NCBI RefSeq assembly: GCF_014651015.1 | Contig: NZ_BMWB01000027.1 | Coordinates: 19,956 to 83,955 of the forward strand | From: Streptomyces xantholiticus | GTDB taxonomy: Bacteria; Actinomycetota; Actinomycetes; Streptomycetales; Streptomycetaceae | Direction: 5' to 3' | DNA: 64,000 bases | Shown here: in pieces, positions 42,665 through 52,976 of the stretch | Numbering within the stretch: position 1 is the stretch's first letter | Layout: every line of letters begins with the position of its first letter | Notes under the pieces: generated by a model | Databases searched by the model: none | Seen by the model: only the letters and a program-made list of their open reading frames with translations | Told to the model about the DNA's origin: nothing | Made by a program: the position numbers and the translations under genes

Positions 42665-44245
42665 TCAGCGCCTCCCGGCGCCGACGTCCGGCAGCTGCGC
42701 GCCACGCAGCCGCAGCCGTGCGCGTGCGTAGCCGAGCGGTCCGGCGAGCATCCCCAGGCGTTCCAGCCGGGACAGATGGCGCGGCCACGGGTGCTCCTGC
42801 GCCCCGTGCAGCCCCGGCGCTGCGCCGGTTCCTGACTCCCGGTGGGCCGTGGCCGCCCGGGCGTGGGCGAGGCCCGCGGGGAGCCGGCGCAGCAGCGCGG
42901 GCAGCAGGCCGGGGCGGCGGACCAGCAGGGCGGTCAGAGACGCGGTCAGGCCGGCGCCGTAGCCGTACGACTGGGCGGCCAGGTCCTGCCAGGTCTCCCG
43001 GTGGTGGTGCCACACCAGCGCCTCCGGCGAGTAACGCAACCGGTGGCCCGTCGCGAGGACGGCGGCGAACGCGTACAGGTCGTCGCCCCCACGGGCGGGC
43101 GTGCCCGTGCCGGTGGCCGGGTCGAAGCCGCCGATGCGGCGCAGCGCGGCGGCCCGGAACGCCATGTTGGCGCCGGAGCCGAAGCTGCCCGCCGCGAACG
43201 GGAACAGCGACTGGTCGGCGGGCGGGCACCGCGGATCGTACGTACGCGGAGTGAAGCCCTTGGCGAAGCCGCCGTGGCTCTCCAGCAGGATCTGCGCGGG
43301 CGTCCGCAGCCGGGCGGGCAGGATCAGCCCGGTCGTACAGCCGAGCCGTGGGTCGTCGGCGAAGGGCGCGGTCAGCGCGGTGAGCCAGTGCGGGTCGGCG
43401 ACGACGTCGTCGTCGGTGAACGCGAGCACCATGCCGTCCGCGACGGCGACGCCCCGGTTGCGGGCGGCGGCGAGACCTGGCACGGGTTCGCGGACGTACC
43501 GGACGGGGACGGTCTCGAGACCGCTGTACTTGTGCTCGACGAGGTCGCGGGTGGCGGCCGTGACGGGAGCGTTGTCCACGACGACGACCTCGAAGTCCGG
43601 ATGGTCCTGCGCGAGCAGCGAGTCGAGCGTACGGGCCAGCCGGTCGGCGCCGTCGCGGGTGCCCACGACGACGCTGGTACGCGGCAGGTCGCCGCCGCGC
43701 GGTGGCGGGGCGGCCGGCTCACGGCCGGCGAGCTGCGCGCGGGCGGCAGCGGCGACGGCGTCGCCGGCGTTGCGCCCGGGCGGCACGCGGCACACGACGG
43801 TGGCCACGGGCCGTCCTCGCAGCCTCACCAACGCGAAGACGTCACCCCTGGGACCCGGTCCGGCCGCCGGCCCGCCACGCGCTCCTGGCCACGGTGTCAC
43901 CGACCGATCGCCGTCCCGGCCAGGATCCACCGGTCGGGGGCCGTCGTCTCTGTGCGGGGCCGTTTCCCGACCCCGCCCTCCCGCTGCGCCTGGCGGCGTG
44001 GGTGGTACCCACATCCCGGAATCGGGGCAGGCCCCCGGCCCCGCTACCGCACTCCGCGCCGTGTCGGGGGTCGCCGGGCGCGCTGAATTCGCGCCGTGGC
44101 CCGCCGGTCCCGGCCCCTCGCCGGATGCCGGGCCGAAGGCGAGGACCGGGCCGTCGGGTCCGTCGAGATCCACCTGGACCACCCGCATCGGCGCCGGCGG
44201 CCGCGGCCGCCGGGCCGGGTCGGGTCTGCGCGAGCTGCTCAGCAT
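42665..44245 (-). CDS. Glycosyltransferase family 2 protein with N-terminal extension
   Basis: 526 residues. The GT-A domain begins near residue 185 (TSVVVGTRDGADRLARTLDSLLAQ, VVVVDNAP) with the DXD-type FTDDDVV and a WHHHRETW segment in the acceptor region. The first ~180 residues include a Pro/Gly/Ala-rich linker and a small domain (GDVFALVRLRGRPVATVVCRVPPG) common in Streptomyces GT2 proteins of polysaccharide clusters. C-terminal hydrophobic stretches suggest membrane contact. ATG 44245 has GAGGGG 6 bases upstream; the frame is open further back but not family-like. Intact, although both flanking genes are frameshifted. Confidence 0.85.
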   Translation of the reverse strand: MLSSSRRPDPARRPRPPAPMRVVQVDLDGPDGPVLAFGPASGEGPGPAGHGANSARPATPDTARSAVAGPGACPDSGMWVPPTPPGAAGGRGRETAPHRDDGPRPVDPGRDGDRSVTPWPGARGGPAAGPGPRGDVFALVRLRGRPVATVVCRVPPGRNAGDAVAAAARAQLAGREPAAPPPRGGDLPRTSVVVGTRDGADRLARTLDSLLAQDHPDFEVVVVDNAPVTAATRDLVEHKYSGLETVPVRYVREPVPGLAAARNRGVAVADGMVLAFTDDDVVADPHWLTALTAPFADDPRLGCTTGLILPARLRTPAQILLESHGGFAKGFTPRTYDPRCPPADQSLFPFAAGSFGSGANMAFRAAALRRIGGFDPATGTGTPARGGDDLYAFAAVLATGHRLRYSPEALVWHHHRETWQDLAAQSYGYGAGLTASLTALLVRRPGLLPALLRRLPAGLAHARAATAHRESGTGAAPGLHGAQEHPWPRHLSRLERLGMLAGPLGYARARLRLRGAQLPDVGAGRR

Positions 44246-44485
44246 CCGTGTCCCCTCGGTGTACGTACGGTGTGATGCCTGCGGCTGCGGCGCTGTTGCC
44301 GATGGGCCGGGCGGCACCACCGACCCGCTCCGCCCCGAAGCGGGACCGCGTGTGCGGCTGCCGCCGCAACGCGGGACGGCGATCAGACCGCCGAGCCGGA
44401 AAACGGGCCTGCGGCCTCTCCGTTTGGGACGGCGGCGTTCCCGGCCGCCGTCGTCAGCGTCCGCCCCGCAGCCGGCCCGCACCGT

Positions 44486-45574
44486 TCAGCGCGCGCCGCG
44501 CCTGCGCAGGCGCGGGTGGTCGCGTACGAAACCGTGGGCGCGGCGCACCGGTTCGCGGCCGAGCCAGTACAGCGCGGCGCGGGCGCCCGGTCGCAGGGTC
44601 GCGCCCTCGTGGACGCGCAGTTCGCCCGTCTTCAGGGCGTCCTTGGACTCGGCCGCTCCCCGCCCCAGGTCCATCAGTCCGATGCCCTCGCCGGCCGCCG
44701 CCTCCGCCATCCGCAGATGCAGGATCAGCCCCGGCGAGAACTTGGCGAACTCGGGGTCGTACGCCGGGAACCAGCAGCACAGCACGGTGCTCGAGCGCAG
44801 CCCGAGGTGCGCGGCGACCGGCCGGTTCCCGGCGTACAGCACGGACAGCGTCCCGCGGCAGCCGGCCGCCCTGGGCGACTCGTGCAGCCGGCGCACCAGG
44901 GCGCTGATCCACCGCTGGGCGAACCGGTCCCGGCGGCCGGTCCTGCTGTACTGGGCCGACTTCCAGACCATCAGCCAGCGCAGCGCGGCCGGGTCGCGCT
45001 CGTCGAAGACGAACCGCACGGCGCCCGCCTGCCGACCCCAGCCTGCGCTCCTTGGAGAGCGTGGTCCGCAGGAACTTGGGGGACCGGACCCACAGTTGCT
45101 CCTCGTAAGCGGCGTACCCCGCGCCGATCTCGACGACGGGCGAGCCGAACCCCTCGGCCGCATCCGGTTCGAACAGTTTCTGACCGGCCTCCAGGGTGTC
45201 GAACTCCCACGTGGCCAGGGAACAGGCCCGCAGCAGCTCATGCGGGTCGATCCCGAGGCCGGGCCGCAGCACCGCCCCCTGGCGGTCGGACACGCCGAGT
45301 CCGATCGCCCGACCCTGCCCCAACGGCCCCGCTCTAGGGAAGAATCCGACCGGTCCCCCGCCCTCCCGCAGCACGGCCACCCTCGCCTGCGCCCGTACCC
45401 GGCCGACGGCGAGGGTGACTCGGGCTCCATGAACGGCTTCGCGGGCCCGTCCCCCTGCGCCCGCAGCTCCCGCCAGGTCTCCGTCTGACTCGCGCCCAGC
45501 TCCCCAGGCGTCACGACAGTGATCCGCACATCGCTCAACTCGACCCCCCGGTCTCCCCCTTGAGCTTTCAACAA
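44486..45574 (-). pseudogene. GNAT (BioF2/FemAB-like) acyltransferase with two compensating frameshifts
   Basis: The N-terminal segment VRITVVTPGELGASQTETW and the C-terminal half (AVRFVFDERDPAALRWLM, LYAGNRPVAAHLGLRS, FSPGLILHLRMAEAAAGEGI, MDLGRG) share one frame. The middle third (GRVRAQARVAVLREGGGP, WEFDTLEAGQKLF, GAGYAAYEEQLW) is in another. The breaks are a one-base loss near 45418 and a one-base gain in the C run 45036-45039, so the frame is restored. The repaired protein (~360 residues) would be a CelD/BioF2-type acyltransferase linked to polysaccharide synthesis. Homopolymer location of one break leaves sequencing error possible. Start TTG 45574. Confidence 0.82.
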
Positions 45575-45665
45575 GCTCCCCCGAAGAGGAAGGTACCGGG
45601 CGAAATCCCGATACGACAGGGAGCATCACGCTTCTTCTGGCGCGTGCGGCCCCGCCGTGCGCCCC

Positions 45666-46355
45666 TCAGGCGAGTGCGGCGGCGACAGCCGCCTCCGCGT
45701 GCAAACGCGTCGTGGGGAACACCGGGACGGGGCTGTCGTCCGGCCGGATCAGCAGCTCGATCTCGGTGCAGCCGAGGACGACGCCCTCCGCACCGGCGTC
45801 CACCAGCTCGCCGATGACGTCCTGGTACGCGGCGCGTGACTCGTCCCGTACAACGCCGAGGCACAGTTCCTCGTAGATCACCCGGTGCACCAGCGCACGC
45901 CCTGCGGCGTCGGGCGTGAGCACCTGGAGCCCGTGGCCGGCGAGGCGTTCGCGGTAGAAGTCCTGCTCCATGGTGAACGCGGTGCCCAGCAGGCCGACGC
46001 GCCCCAGACCATCGGCCCTCACGGCGTCGGCGGTGGCGTCGGCAAGGTGCAGCAGCGGCACCCGGACGGCCGCCTCGACCTGGCCGGCGACCTTGTGCAT
46101 GGTGTTGGTGCAGATCAGCAGCAGGTCGGCGCCCGCGGCCTCCAGACCCCTGGCAGCCTCCGCCAGGATCTCACCCGCGTGCTCCCACTCCCCCGCCGTC
46201 TGCAGCTTCTCGATCTCCGCGAAGTCGACGGAGTGCAGGACGCACCGCGCCGAGTGCAGTCCCCCAAGCCGGTCCCGTACGAGTTCGTTGAGGAGCCGGT
46301 AGTACACCGCGCTGGATTCCCAGCTCATGCCGCCGATCAGCCCGATGGTTCGCAT
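45666..46355 (-). CDS. Aspartate/glutamate racemase family protein
   Basis: 229 residues. The family start MRTIGLIGGMSWESSAVYYR, the first catalytic Cys in LLICTNTMHK and the second in VVLGCTEIELLI are all present, so a cofactor-independent two-cysteine racemase is expected, using Asp, Glu or a related substrate. ATG 46355. Divergent from the NmrA-type gene, 93 bp apart. Genes of this type serve D-amino-acid supply or catabolism; nothing nearby decides. Confidence 0.92.
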   Translation of the reverse strand: MRTIGLIGGMSWESSAVYYRLLNELVRDRLGGLHSARCVLHSVDFAEIEKLQTAGEWEHAGEILAEAARGLEAAGADLLLICTNTMHKVAGQVEAAVRVPLLHLADATADAVRADGLGRVGLLGTAFTMEQDFYRERLAGHGLQVLTPDAAGRALVHRVIYEELCLGVVRDESRAAYQDVIGELVDAGAEGVVLGCTEIELLIRPDDSPVPVFPTTRLHAEAAVAAALA

Positions 46356-46448
46356 CCGCCCACTGTCGCATGTCGTGCGCCGCGAACCCGAGGCGATTGA
46401 CGAGACTTGGCGCGACACCGGCCGAGCGTCGCGGGAGAGGACACCGTC

Positions 46449-47324
46449 ATGCCCCCAGTCATCGCAGTCACCGGAGCGAGCGGCCGCGTCGGCGGCCGGG
46501 TGGCACGCCGGCTCTCCGGTGCGGACGTCGCGACCCGGCTGGTCGGCCGCGACCCGAAACGGCTGCCGGAACTGCCGGGCGCGGTGCCCGCCCAGCCTGC
46601 CGAGTACGGCGACGGCGAGGCGATGCGGCGGGCACTGGAGGGCGCTGGGACGCTGTTCCTGGTCTCCGCACACGAGTCGCCGGGCCGGGTGAAGGAGCAC
46701 TGCACCGCGGTGGACGCGGCGGTCGCGGCGGGGGTCGAGCGGATCGTGTACGTGTCGTTCACCGGCGCCGCGCCGGACGCGACGTTCACCTTCGCCCGCG
46801 ACCACTGGCACACCGAGCAGTACATCCGCTCCTGCGGGGTGCGCCACACCTTCCTCCGGGACAACCTCTACCTGGGCGCGATCCCGGCGATGACCGGCGA
46901 CGACGGCGTGCTGCGCGGCCCGGGCGGCCAGGGCCGGGTCGCCGCCGTCGCCCACGACGACATCGCCGACGCGGCAGCGGCGGTGCTGCTGGACGACACC
47001 AGGTCGCACGACAGGGTGGTGTACGACCTCACGGGGCCGGCCGCTTTCACCCTTGCGGAAGCCGCGGAGACGCTGAGCGAGGTCACAGGCCGCACCGTGA
47101 CCTACCACCTGGAGTCCCGTGAGGAGGCGTACGCCTCACGGGCCGGGTACGGCGCGGAGGAGTGGGAGGTGACCGGCTGGGTCACCTCCTACGAGGCGAT
47201 CGCCGTCGGCGAGATGGCCGCCGTCTCCGACGCCGTCCCTCGCCTGACCGGCCACCCGGCACAGGGCCTCCGCGACTACCTGGCGGCCCACCCGAGCAGC
47301 TGGCGCCATCTGCTCCGTGGCTAG
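46449..47324 (+). CDS. NmrA-type NAD(P)H-binding protein
   Basis: A 291-residue atypical SDR. The Rossmann motif VIAVTGASGRVGGRVARRL is followed by a basic loop LVGRDPKRLP consistent with NADP(H). FLRDNLYLGAIPAM and VAHDDIADAAAAVLLDD are typical of NmrA/quinone oxidoreductase 2-like proteins, which often sense redox state rather than catalyse. ATG 46449 has GGGAGAGG upstream. The stop overlaps that of the convergent hutI by three bases (CTAG). Confidence 0.88.
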   Translation: MPPVIAVTGASGRVGGRVARRLSGADVATRLVGRDPKRLPELPGAVPAQPAEYGDGEAMRRALEGAGTLFLVSAHESPGRVKEHCTAVDAAVAAGVERIVYVSFTGAAPDATFTFARDHWHTEQYIRSCGVRHTFLRDNLYLGAIPAMTGDDGVLRGPGGQGRVAAVAHDDIADAAAAVLLDDTRSHDRVVYDLTGPAAFTLAEAAETLSEVTGRTVTYHLESREEAYASRAGYGAEEWEVTGWVTSYEAIAVGEMAAVSDAVPRLTGHPAQGLRDYLAAHPSSWRHLLRG

Positions 47325-48568
47325 ACGACCCGGCGGCCGGCCCGCCAGACCTGGCTGACCAGGGGGACGCCCGGGCGGTAGGCGAGATGGACGTGGCTGG
47401 GTGCGTCGAGGAGGACGAGGTCAGCGCGGGCGCCGGGTCCGAGACGGCCGACGTCCGTGCGGCGCAGGGCCGCCGCGCCGCCGGCCGTCGCGGACCAGAG
47501 GGCCTCGTCCGGTGTCATCCCCATGTCCCGTACGGCCAGGGCGATGCAGAACGGCACGGAGGACGTGAACGACGAGCCGGGGTTGCAGTCCGTCGACAGC
47601 GCGACCGTGGCACCCGCGTCGATGAGCCGGCGGGCGTCGGGCCACTCGGCGCGGGTGGAGAACTCGGCGCCGGGCAGCAGGGTCGCGACGGTTGCGCCGT
47701 TCGCGAGCGCGTCGACGTCGGCGTCGGTGAGGTGGGTGCAGTGGTCGGCCGACGCGGCGTCCAGCTCGACGGCGAGCTGCACGCCGGGGCCGTGGGTGAG
47801 CTGGTTGGCGTGCACCCGGGGCATGAGGCCCTTGGCCCCGCCGGCCGTGAGGATCGCCCGGGCCTGGTCGCCGTCGAACGCGCCCTTCTCGCAGAAGACG
47901 TCCACCCAGCGGGCGTACGGCGCGCATGCGTCGAGCATCTCGCCGGTGACGAGGGCGACGTAGGCCGCCGGGTCGCCGGCGTGATCGGGGGGCACGATGT
48001 GGGCGCCGAGGTAGGTGACCTCGTCGGTGTGGCGCGCGGCGATCCGCAGGGCGCGGGCCTCGTCCTCGACGGTGAGGCCGTACCCGGACTTGGTCTCCAT
48101 GACCGTGGTGCCCTGGCGCAGCGCCTCCGCGAGGTAGTGGGCGACGTTGGCGTCGAGCTGCGCGTCGGACGCGGCGCGGGTCGCGGCGACGGTGGTGCGG
48201 ATGCCGCCGGCGGCGTACGCCTGCCCCGACATACGGGCGTTGAACTCGGCGGTGCGGTCGCCGGCGAAGACGAGGTGCGAGTGCGAGTCGACGAACCCGG
48301 GGACGACGGCCCGGCCGTCGGCGTCGAGCCGATTGTCAGTGGCGGGTGCTTTGCTCTTCTCACCGATCCAGGCGATGCGGTCGCCGTCGATGACGACGGC
48401 CGCGTCCTGGATCAGTCCGAGGGGGGATCCGTCACCGAGGGAGGGGTCGTTGGTGACCAGACTGGCGATGTTGGTGATGACGGTGGCCGTCGCCGCGACG
48501 GCGCTGTTCGTCGTCGCGGGGGCGGGTGTCGCCGGGGGGTTGTTCGTCGTCTCGGGGCCGCTGTTCAT
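47321..48568 (-). CDS. hutI: Imidazolonepropionase HutI
   Basis: A 415-residue amidohydrolase opening imidazolone-5-propionate to N-formimidoyl-L-glutamate in histidine breakdown. Metal and substrate motifs are VDSHSHLVFAGDRTAEF (HxH), ETKSGYGL, HANQLTHG, ADHCTHLTDADV and STDCNPGSSFTSS. An Ala/Thr/Pro-rich N-terminus of ~25 residues precedes the fold, so a later start is possible, but ATG 48568 is the first plausible one. Last gene of the hut operon, 17 bp behind hutF. Confidence 0.96.
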   Translation of the reverse strand: MNSGPETTNNPPATPAPATTNSAVAATATVITNIASLVTNDPSLGDGSPLGLIQDAAVVIDGDRIAWIGEKSKAPATDNRLDADGRAVVPGFVDSHSHLVFAGDRTAEFNARMSGQAYAAGGIRTTVAATRAASDAQLDANVAHYLAEALRQGTTVMETKSGYGLTVEDEARALRIAARHTDEVTYLGAHIVPPDHAGDPAAYVALVTGEMLDACAPYARWVDVFCEKGAFDGDQARAILTAGGAKGLMPRVHANQLTHGPGVQLAVELDAASADHCTHLTDADVDALANGATVATLLPGAEFSTRAEWPDARRLIDAGATVALSTDCNPGSSFTSSVPFCIALAVRDMGMTPDEALWSATAGGAAALRRTDVGRLGPGARADLVLLDAPSHVHLAYRPGVPLVSQVWRAGRRVV

Positions 48569-48585
48569 GATGCGGGGTGTCTCCT

Positions 48586-49923
48586 TCAGCCGTGCAGTGC
48601 GGCGATCGCGTCCGTCAGGGCTCGGGGGGCGTCCGGGACGGCGGCGTGCACCCCGTCCCGGACGACATGGCGGCCGCCCACGACCGTATGGCGCACATCC
48701 GCTGCCGACGCTGCGAATACCGCCGTCTCAGCTCCCAGACGCGGCGGTGGCCCGGCTGTCCTGACGCTGTCCAGGGCGATGGTCGTGAAGTCCGCGAGCG
48801 CGCCGGGCTCGAGGCTGCCGGCCTCGGGCCACCCGAGCGCGGCGTGGCCGTCGGCCGTCGCGGCGCGGAGCAGCGCTGCCGCGGTCCAGTGTCCGCGGGT
48901 GCGGGAGCGCAGGCGCTCGTCGAGTTCCATGGCCCGCGCCTCCTCGAAGAGATCGATCACGGCGTGGCTGTCGCTGCCGAGGGACAGCGGTGAACCGGCC
49001 GCCTGGAGAGCGGGCGCGGGGCCGATGCCGTCGGCGAGGTCGCGCTCGGTCGTCGGGCACATGCAGGTGCCCGTCGTCGTGCCGCCGAGCAGCGCGATGT
49101 CCTCGTCGGTGAGGTGCGTGTTGTGGACGCCGGTGGTGCGCGCGCCGAGCACGCCGTGGTCGGCGAGCAGCCGGGTCGGTGTGCAGCCGTACGCGGCCCG
49201 GCAGGCGTCGTTCTCCGCGGTCTGCTCGGAGAGGTGGACGTGCAGCGGCGCGTTGCGCGCGGACGCCCAGGACGCGACCGTCGACAACTGGTCGGCGGGC
49301 ACGGCCCGTACGGAGTGGATCGCGGCCCCGATCCGTACCTGCTCGCCGTCCTTCAGCGCGTCGGCCCGCTCGGCCCACACGTCCGCCGTGCCGTCGCAGA
49401 AGCGCAGCTGGTGGTGGTTGGGCGGCTCCCCGAAGCCCGCGGCCAGATACGCGGTGTCGAGCAGCGTGATCCGGATGCCGGCCTCGCCCGCCGCGGCGAT
49501 CAGCGCCTCGCCCATCGCGTTGGCATCGGCGTAGGCGACGCCACCCGGCGCGTGGTGCAGATAGTGGAACTCGCCCACCGCCGTGATCCCGGCCAGTGCC
49601 ATCTCGGCGTAGACCGCGCGGGCGAGCGCGAAGCAGGTGTCCGGCGTGAGCCGGGCGGCGACGTCGTACATCACCTCTCGCCAGGTCCAGAACGTGCCGG
49701 AGCCGACCTGCACCATGCCGCGCAGTGCGCGGTGGAACGCGTGCGAGTGGGCGTTCGCGAGGCCGGGGAGCGTCAGGCCTCGCAGCACCTCCGCGCCCGG
49801 CGGCGGGGTGTCGGCCCCTTCCCGTACTGCTGTGATCCGACCGTCCCTCACGTCAAGGGCCACGCCCGGTTCGACGCGGGTGCCGAGCCAGGCGTGTTCC
49901 AGCCAGTACGTGGTCACCTGCAC
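48586..49923 (-). CDS. hutF: Formimidoylglutamate deiminase HutF
   Basis: A 445-residue amidohydrolase converting N-formimidoyl-L-glutamate to N-formyl-L-glutamate and ammonia. Motifs are LPGLANAHSHAFHRALRGMVQ (HxH zinc site and substrate loop), HVHLSEQ, TGVHNTHLTDEDIALLG and SLGSDSHAVIDLFEE. Presence of HutF rather than HutG formimidase means the five-step pathway, which needs a later deformylase. GTG 49923 overlaps the preceding M20 gene by 10 bases, so translation is coupled. Confidence 0.94.
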   Translation of the reverse strand: MQVTTYWLEHAWLGTRVEPGVALDVRDGRITAVREGADTPPPGAEVLRGLTLPGLANAHSHAFHRALRGMVQVGSGTFWTWREVMYDVAARLTPDTCFALARAVYAEMALAGITAVGEFHYLHHAPGGVAYADANAMGEALIAAAGEAGIRITLLDTAYLAAGFGEPPNHHQLRFCDGTADVWAERADALKDGEQVRIGAAIHSVRAVPADQLSTVASWASARNAPLHVHLSEQTAENDACRAAYGCTPTRLLADHGVLGARTTGVHNTHLTDEDIALLGGTTTGTCMCPTTERDLADGIGPAPALQAAGSPLSLGSDSHAVIDLFEEARAMELDERLRSRTRGHWTAAALLRAATADGHAALGWPEAGSLEPGALADFTTIALDSVRTAGPPPRLGAETAVFAASAADVRHTVVGGRHVVRDGVHAAVPDAPRALTDAIAALHG

Positions 49924-51205
49924 GCCAGCCCCTCCAGTACGTCGGCGAGTGCCCTCACCCCGGCCAGGCAGTCGTCCTCGTCCGCCGACTCGGCCGGGGA
50001 GTGCGAGACGCCGGTGGGGTTGCGTACGAACAGCATGGCGGTCGGGACGGACGTGGAAAGGATTCCCGCGTCGTGTCCCGCACCGGTGCCGAGCACGGGG
50101 ACGGCGCCGCCGAGGATCTTGTTCAGCTCGTCGCGCAGGGCGTGCTCGAACTCGATCACGGGTGTGAACGACTCCCTCACGACCGCCAGGTCCACGCCGT
50201 CGCGCTCCGCGCGCTCCCGGGCGGCCTGCTCGACGGCGGCGACGACCGTGTCGAGCGTGGCCTGGTCGGGGGCGCGGGAGTCGAGCCAGCCGCGGACGAG
50301 GGACGGGATGGCGTTGACGCCGTTCGGCTCGACGGAGATCTTGCCGAACGTGGCTACCGCGCCGGCGAGTTCCGCCTCGCGGCGGGCGGCGAGCACGGTC
50401 TGCGCGTACGTCAGCATCGGGTCGCGGCGGTCGACGAGCCGGGTGGTGCCGGCGTGGTTGGCCTCGCCGGCGAAGTCGAACCGCCAGCGGCCGTGCGGCC
50501 AGATCGCGGAGGCGATGCCGACGGCGTCACCGGAGAGGTCCAGGGCGCGGCCCTGCTCGACGTGCAGCTCGACAAAGGCGCCGATGCGGGCGAGACGTTC
50601 GGGGTCGGGGCCGATGGCGGCCGGGTCGTACCCGGCCGCCTCCATGGCCTGGGGGAGGCTGATGCCGTCCGCGTCCTTGAGCTCGTACGCCTTCTCGCGC
50701 GTCAGCTGCCCGGCGGCGAGCCGGGAGCCGACGCAGGCGAGTCCGAACCGGGCGCCCTCCTCGTCGCCGAAGTTGGTGACGGCGACGGGGCGGGTGAACT
50801 CCGCTTTCCTGCGGCGGAGTTCGTCGAGTGCGGCGAAGGACGACACGACGCCGAGGGGTCCGTCGAAGGCGCCGCCGTCGGGGACGGAGTCCAGGTGCGA
50901 CCCGGTGACGACGGCGTCACCGGCCGAAGGGTCGCCGAGCCAGGCCCACTGGTTGCCGTTGCGGTCGAGCTCGCAGGCGAGCCCACGGGCTTCGGCCTGC
51001 GCCTGGAACCAGGCGCGGCAGTCGGCGTCGGCGGCGGTCCAGGCGTAGCGGCGGTAGCCGCCGGTGTCGGCGGCGCGCCCGATGGTGCGCAGGTCTCGCC
51101 ACATCTCGTGGAAGGAGGCCGGCTCCGCCGGGCCGCGCCCACCCGTCCCCGGAGCTTCGTCCGGGCGGTGCCCCCGCTGCTCCGGGGGACGATTACCCGC
51201 ACTCA

Positions 51206-51209
<4 letters not shown>
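49914..51209 (-). CDS. M20-family amidohydrolase (AllC/carbamoylase type), candidate N-formylglutamate deformylase
   Basis: A 431-residue zinc amidohydrolase of the allantoate amidohydrolase/N-carbamoyl-amino acid hydrolase group. Zinc motifs are GSHLDSVPDGGAFDGPLGV, NFGDEEGARFG, ELHVEQG and SGAGHDAG-like GTGAGHDAG; the lid/dimer domain holds NHAGTTRL. Usually labelled allantoate amidohydrolase. Here it lies between hutU and hutF, overlapping both, in a pathway whose last step (formylglutamate to glutamate plus formate) has no classical HutG. That task is inferred from context. GTG 51209 gives GTGA overlap with the hutU stop; ATG 51206 is also possible. The first ~30 residues are disordered. 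Confidence 0.87.
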
Positions 51210-52867
<1,658 letters not shown>

Positions 52868-52899
52868 GGCGTTGCCTCCTCGCGAGGGTGTGTCGATTT

Positions 52900-52928
52900 T
52901 CTATTCACATAGTCACCTCCTGAATAGA
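52900..52928. promoter_or_regulatory. Inverted repeat upstream of hutU, candidate operator
   Basis: TCTATTCA (52900-52907) and TGAATAGA (52921-52928) form a perfect 8-bp inverted repeat with a 13-nt spacer in an AT-rich patch of the 109-bp gap between the divergent hutU and decarboxylase genes. TAGTCA occurs in the spacer and TAGTCAA just beyond the right arm. No regulator gene lies adjacent. Confidence 0.55.
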
Positions 52929-52976
52929 TGTAGTCAACAGCTGCGGCGCGACCCGCCGGATGATTGGCTGGCACGC

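Noticed and set aside
47162..49534. 790-codon + strand frame across hutI and hutF
   Set aside because: Antisense shadow of two well-identified hut genes.
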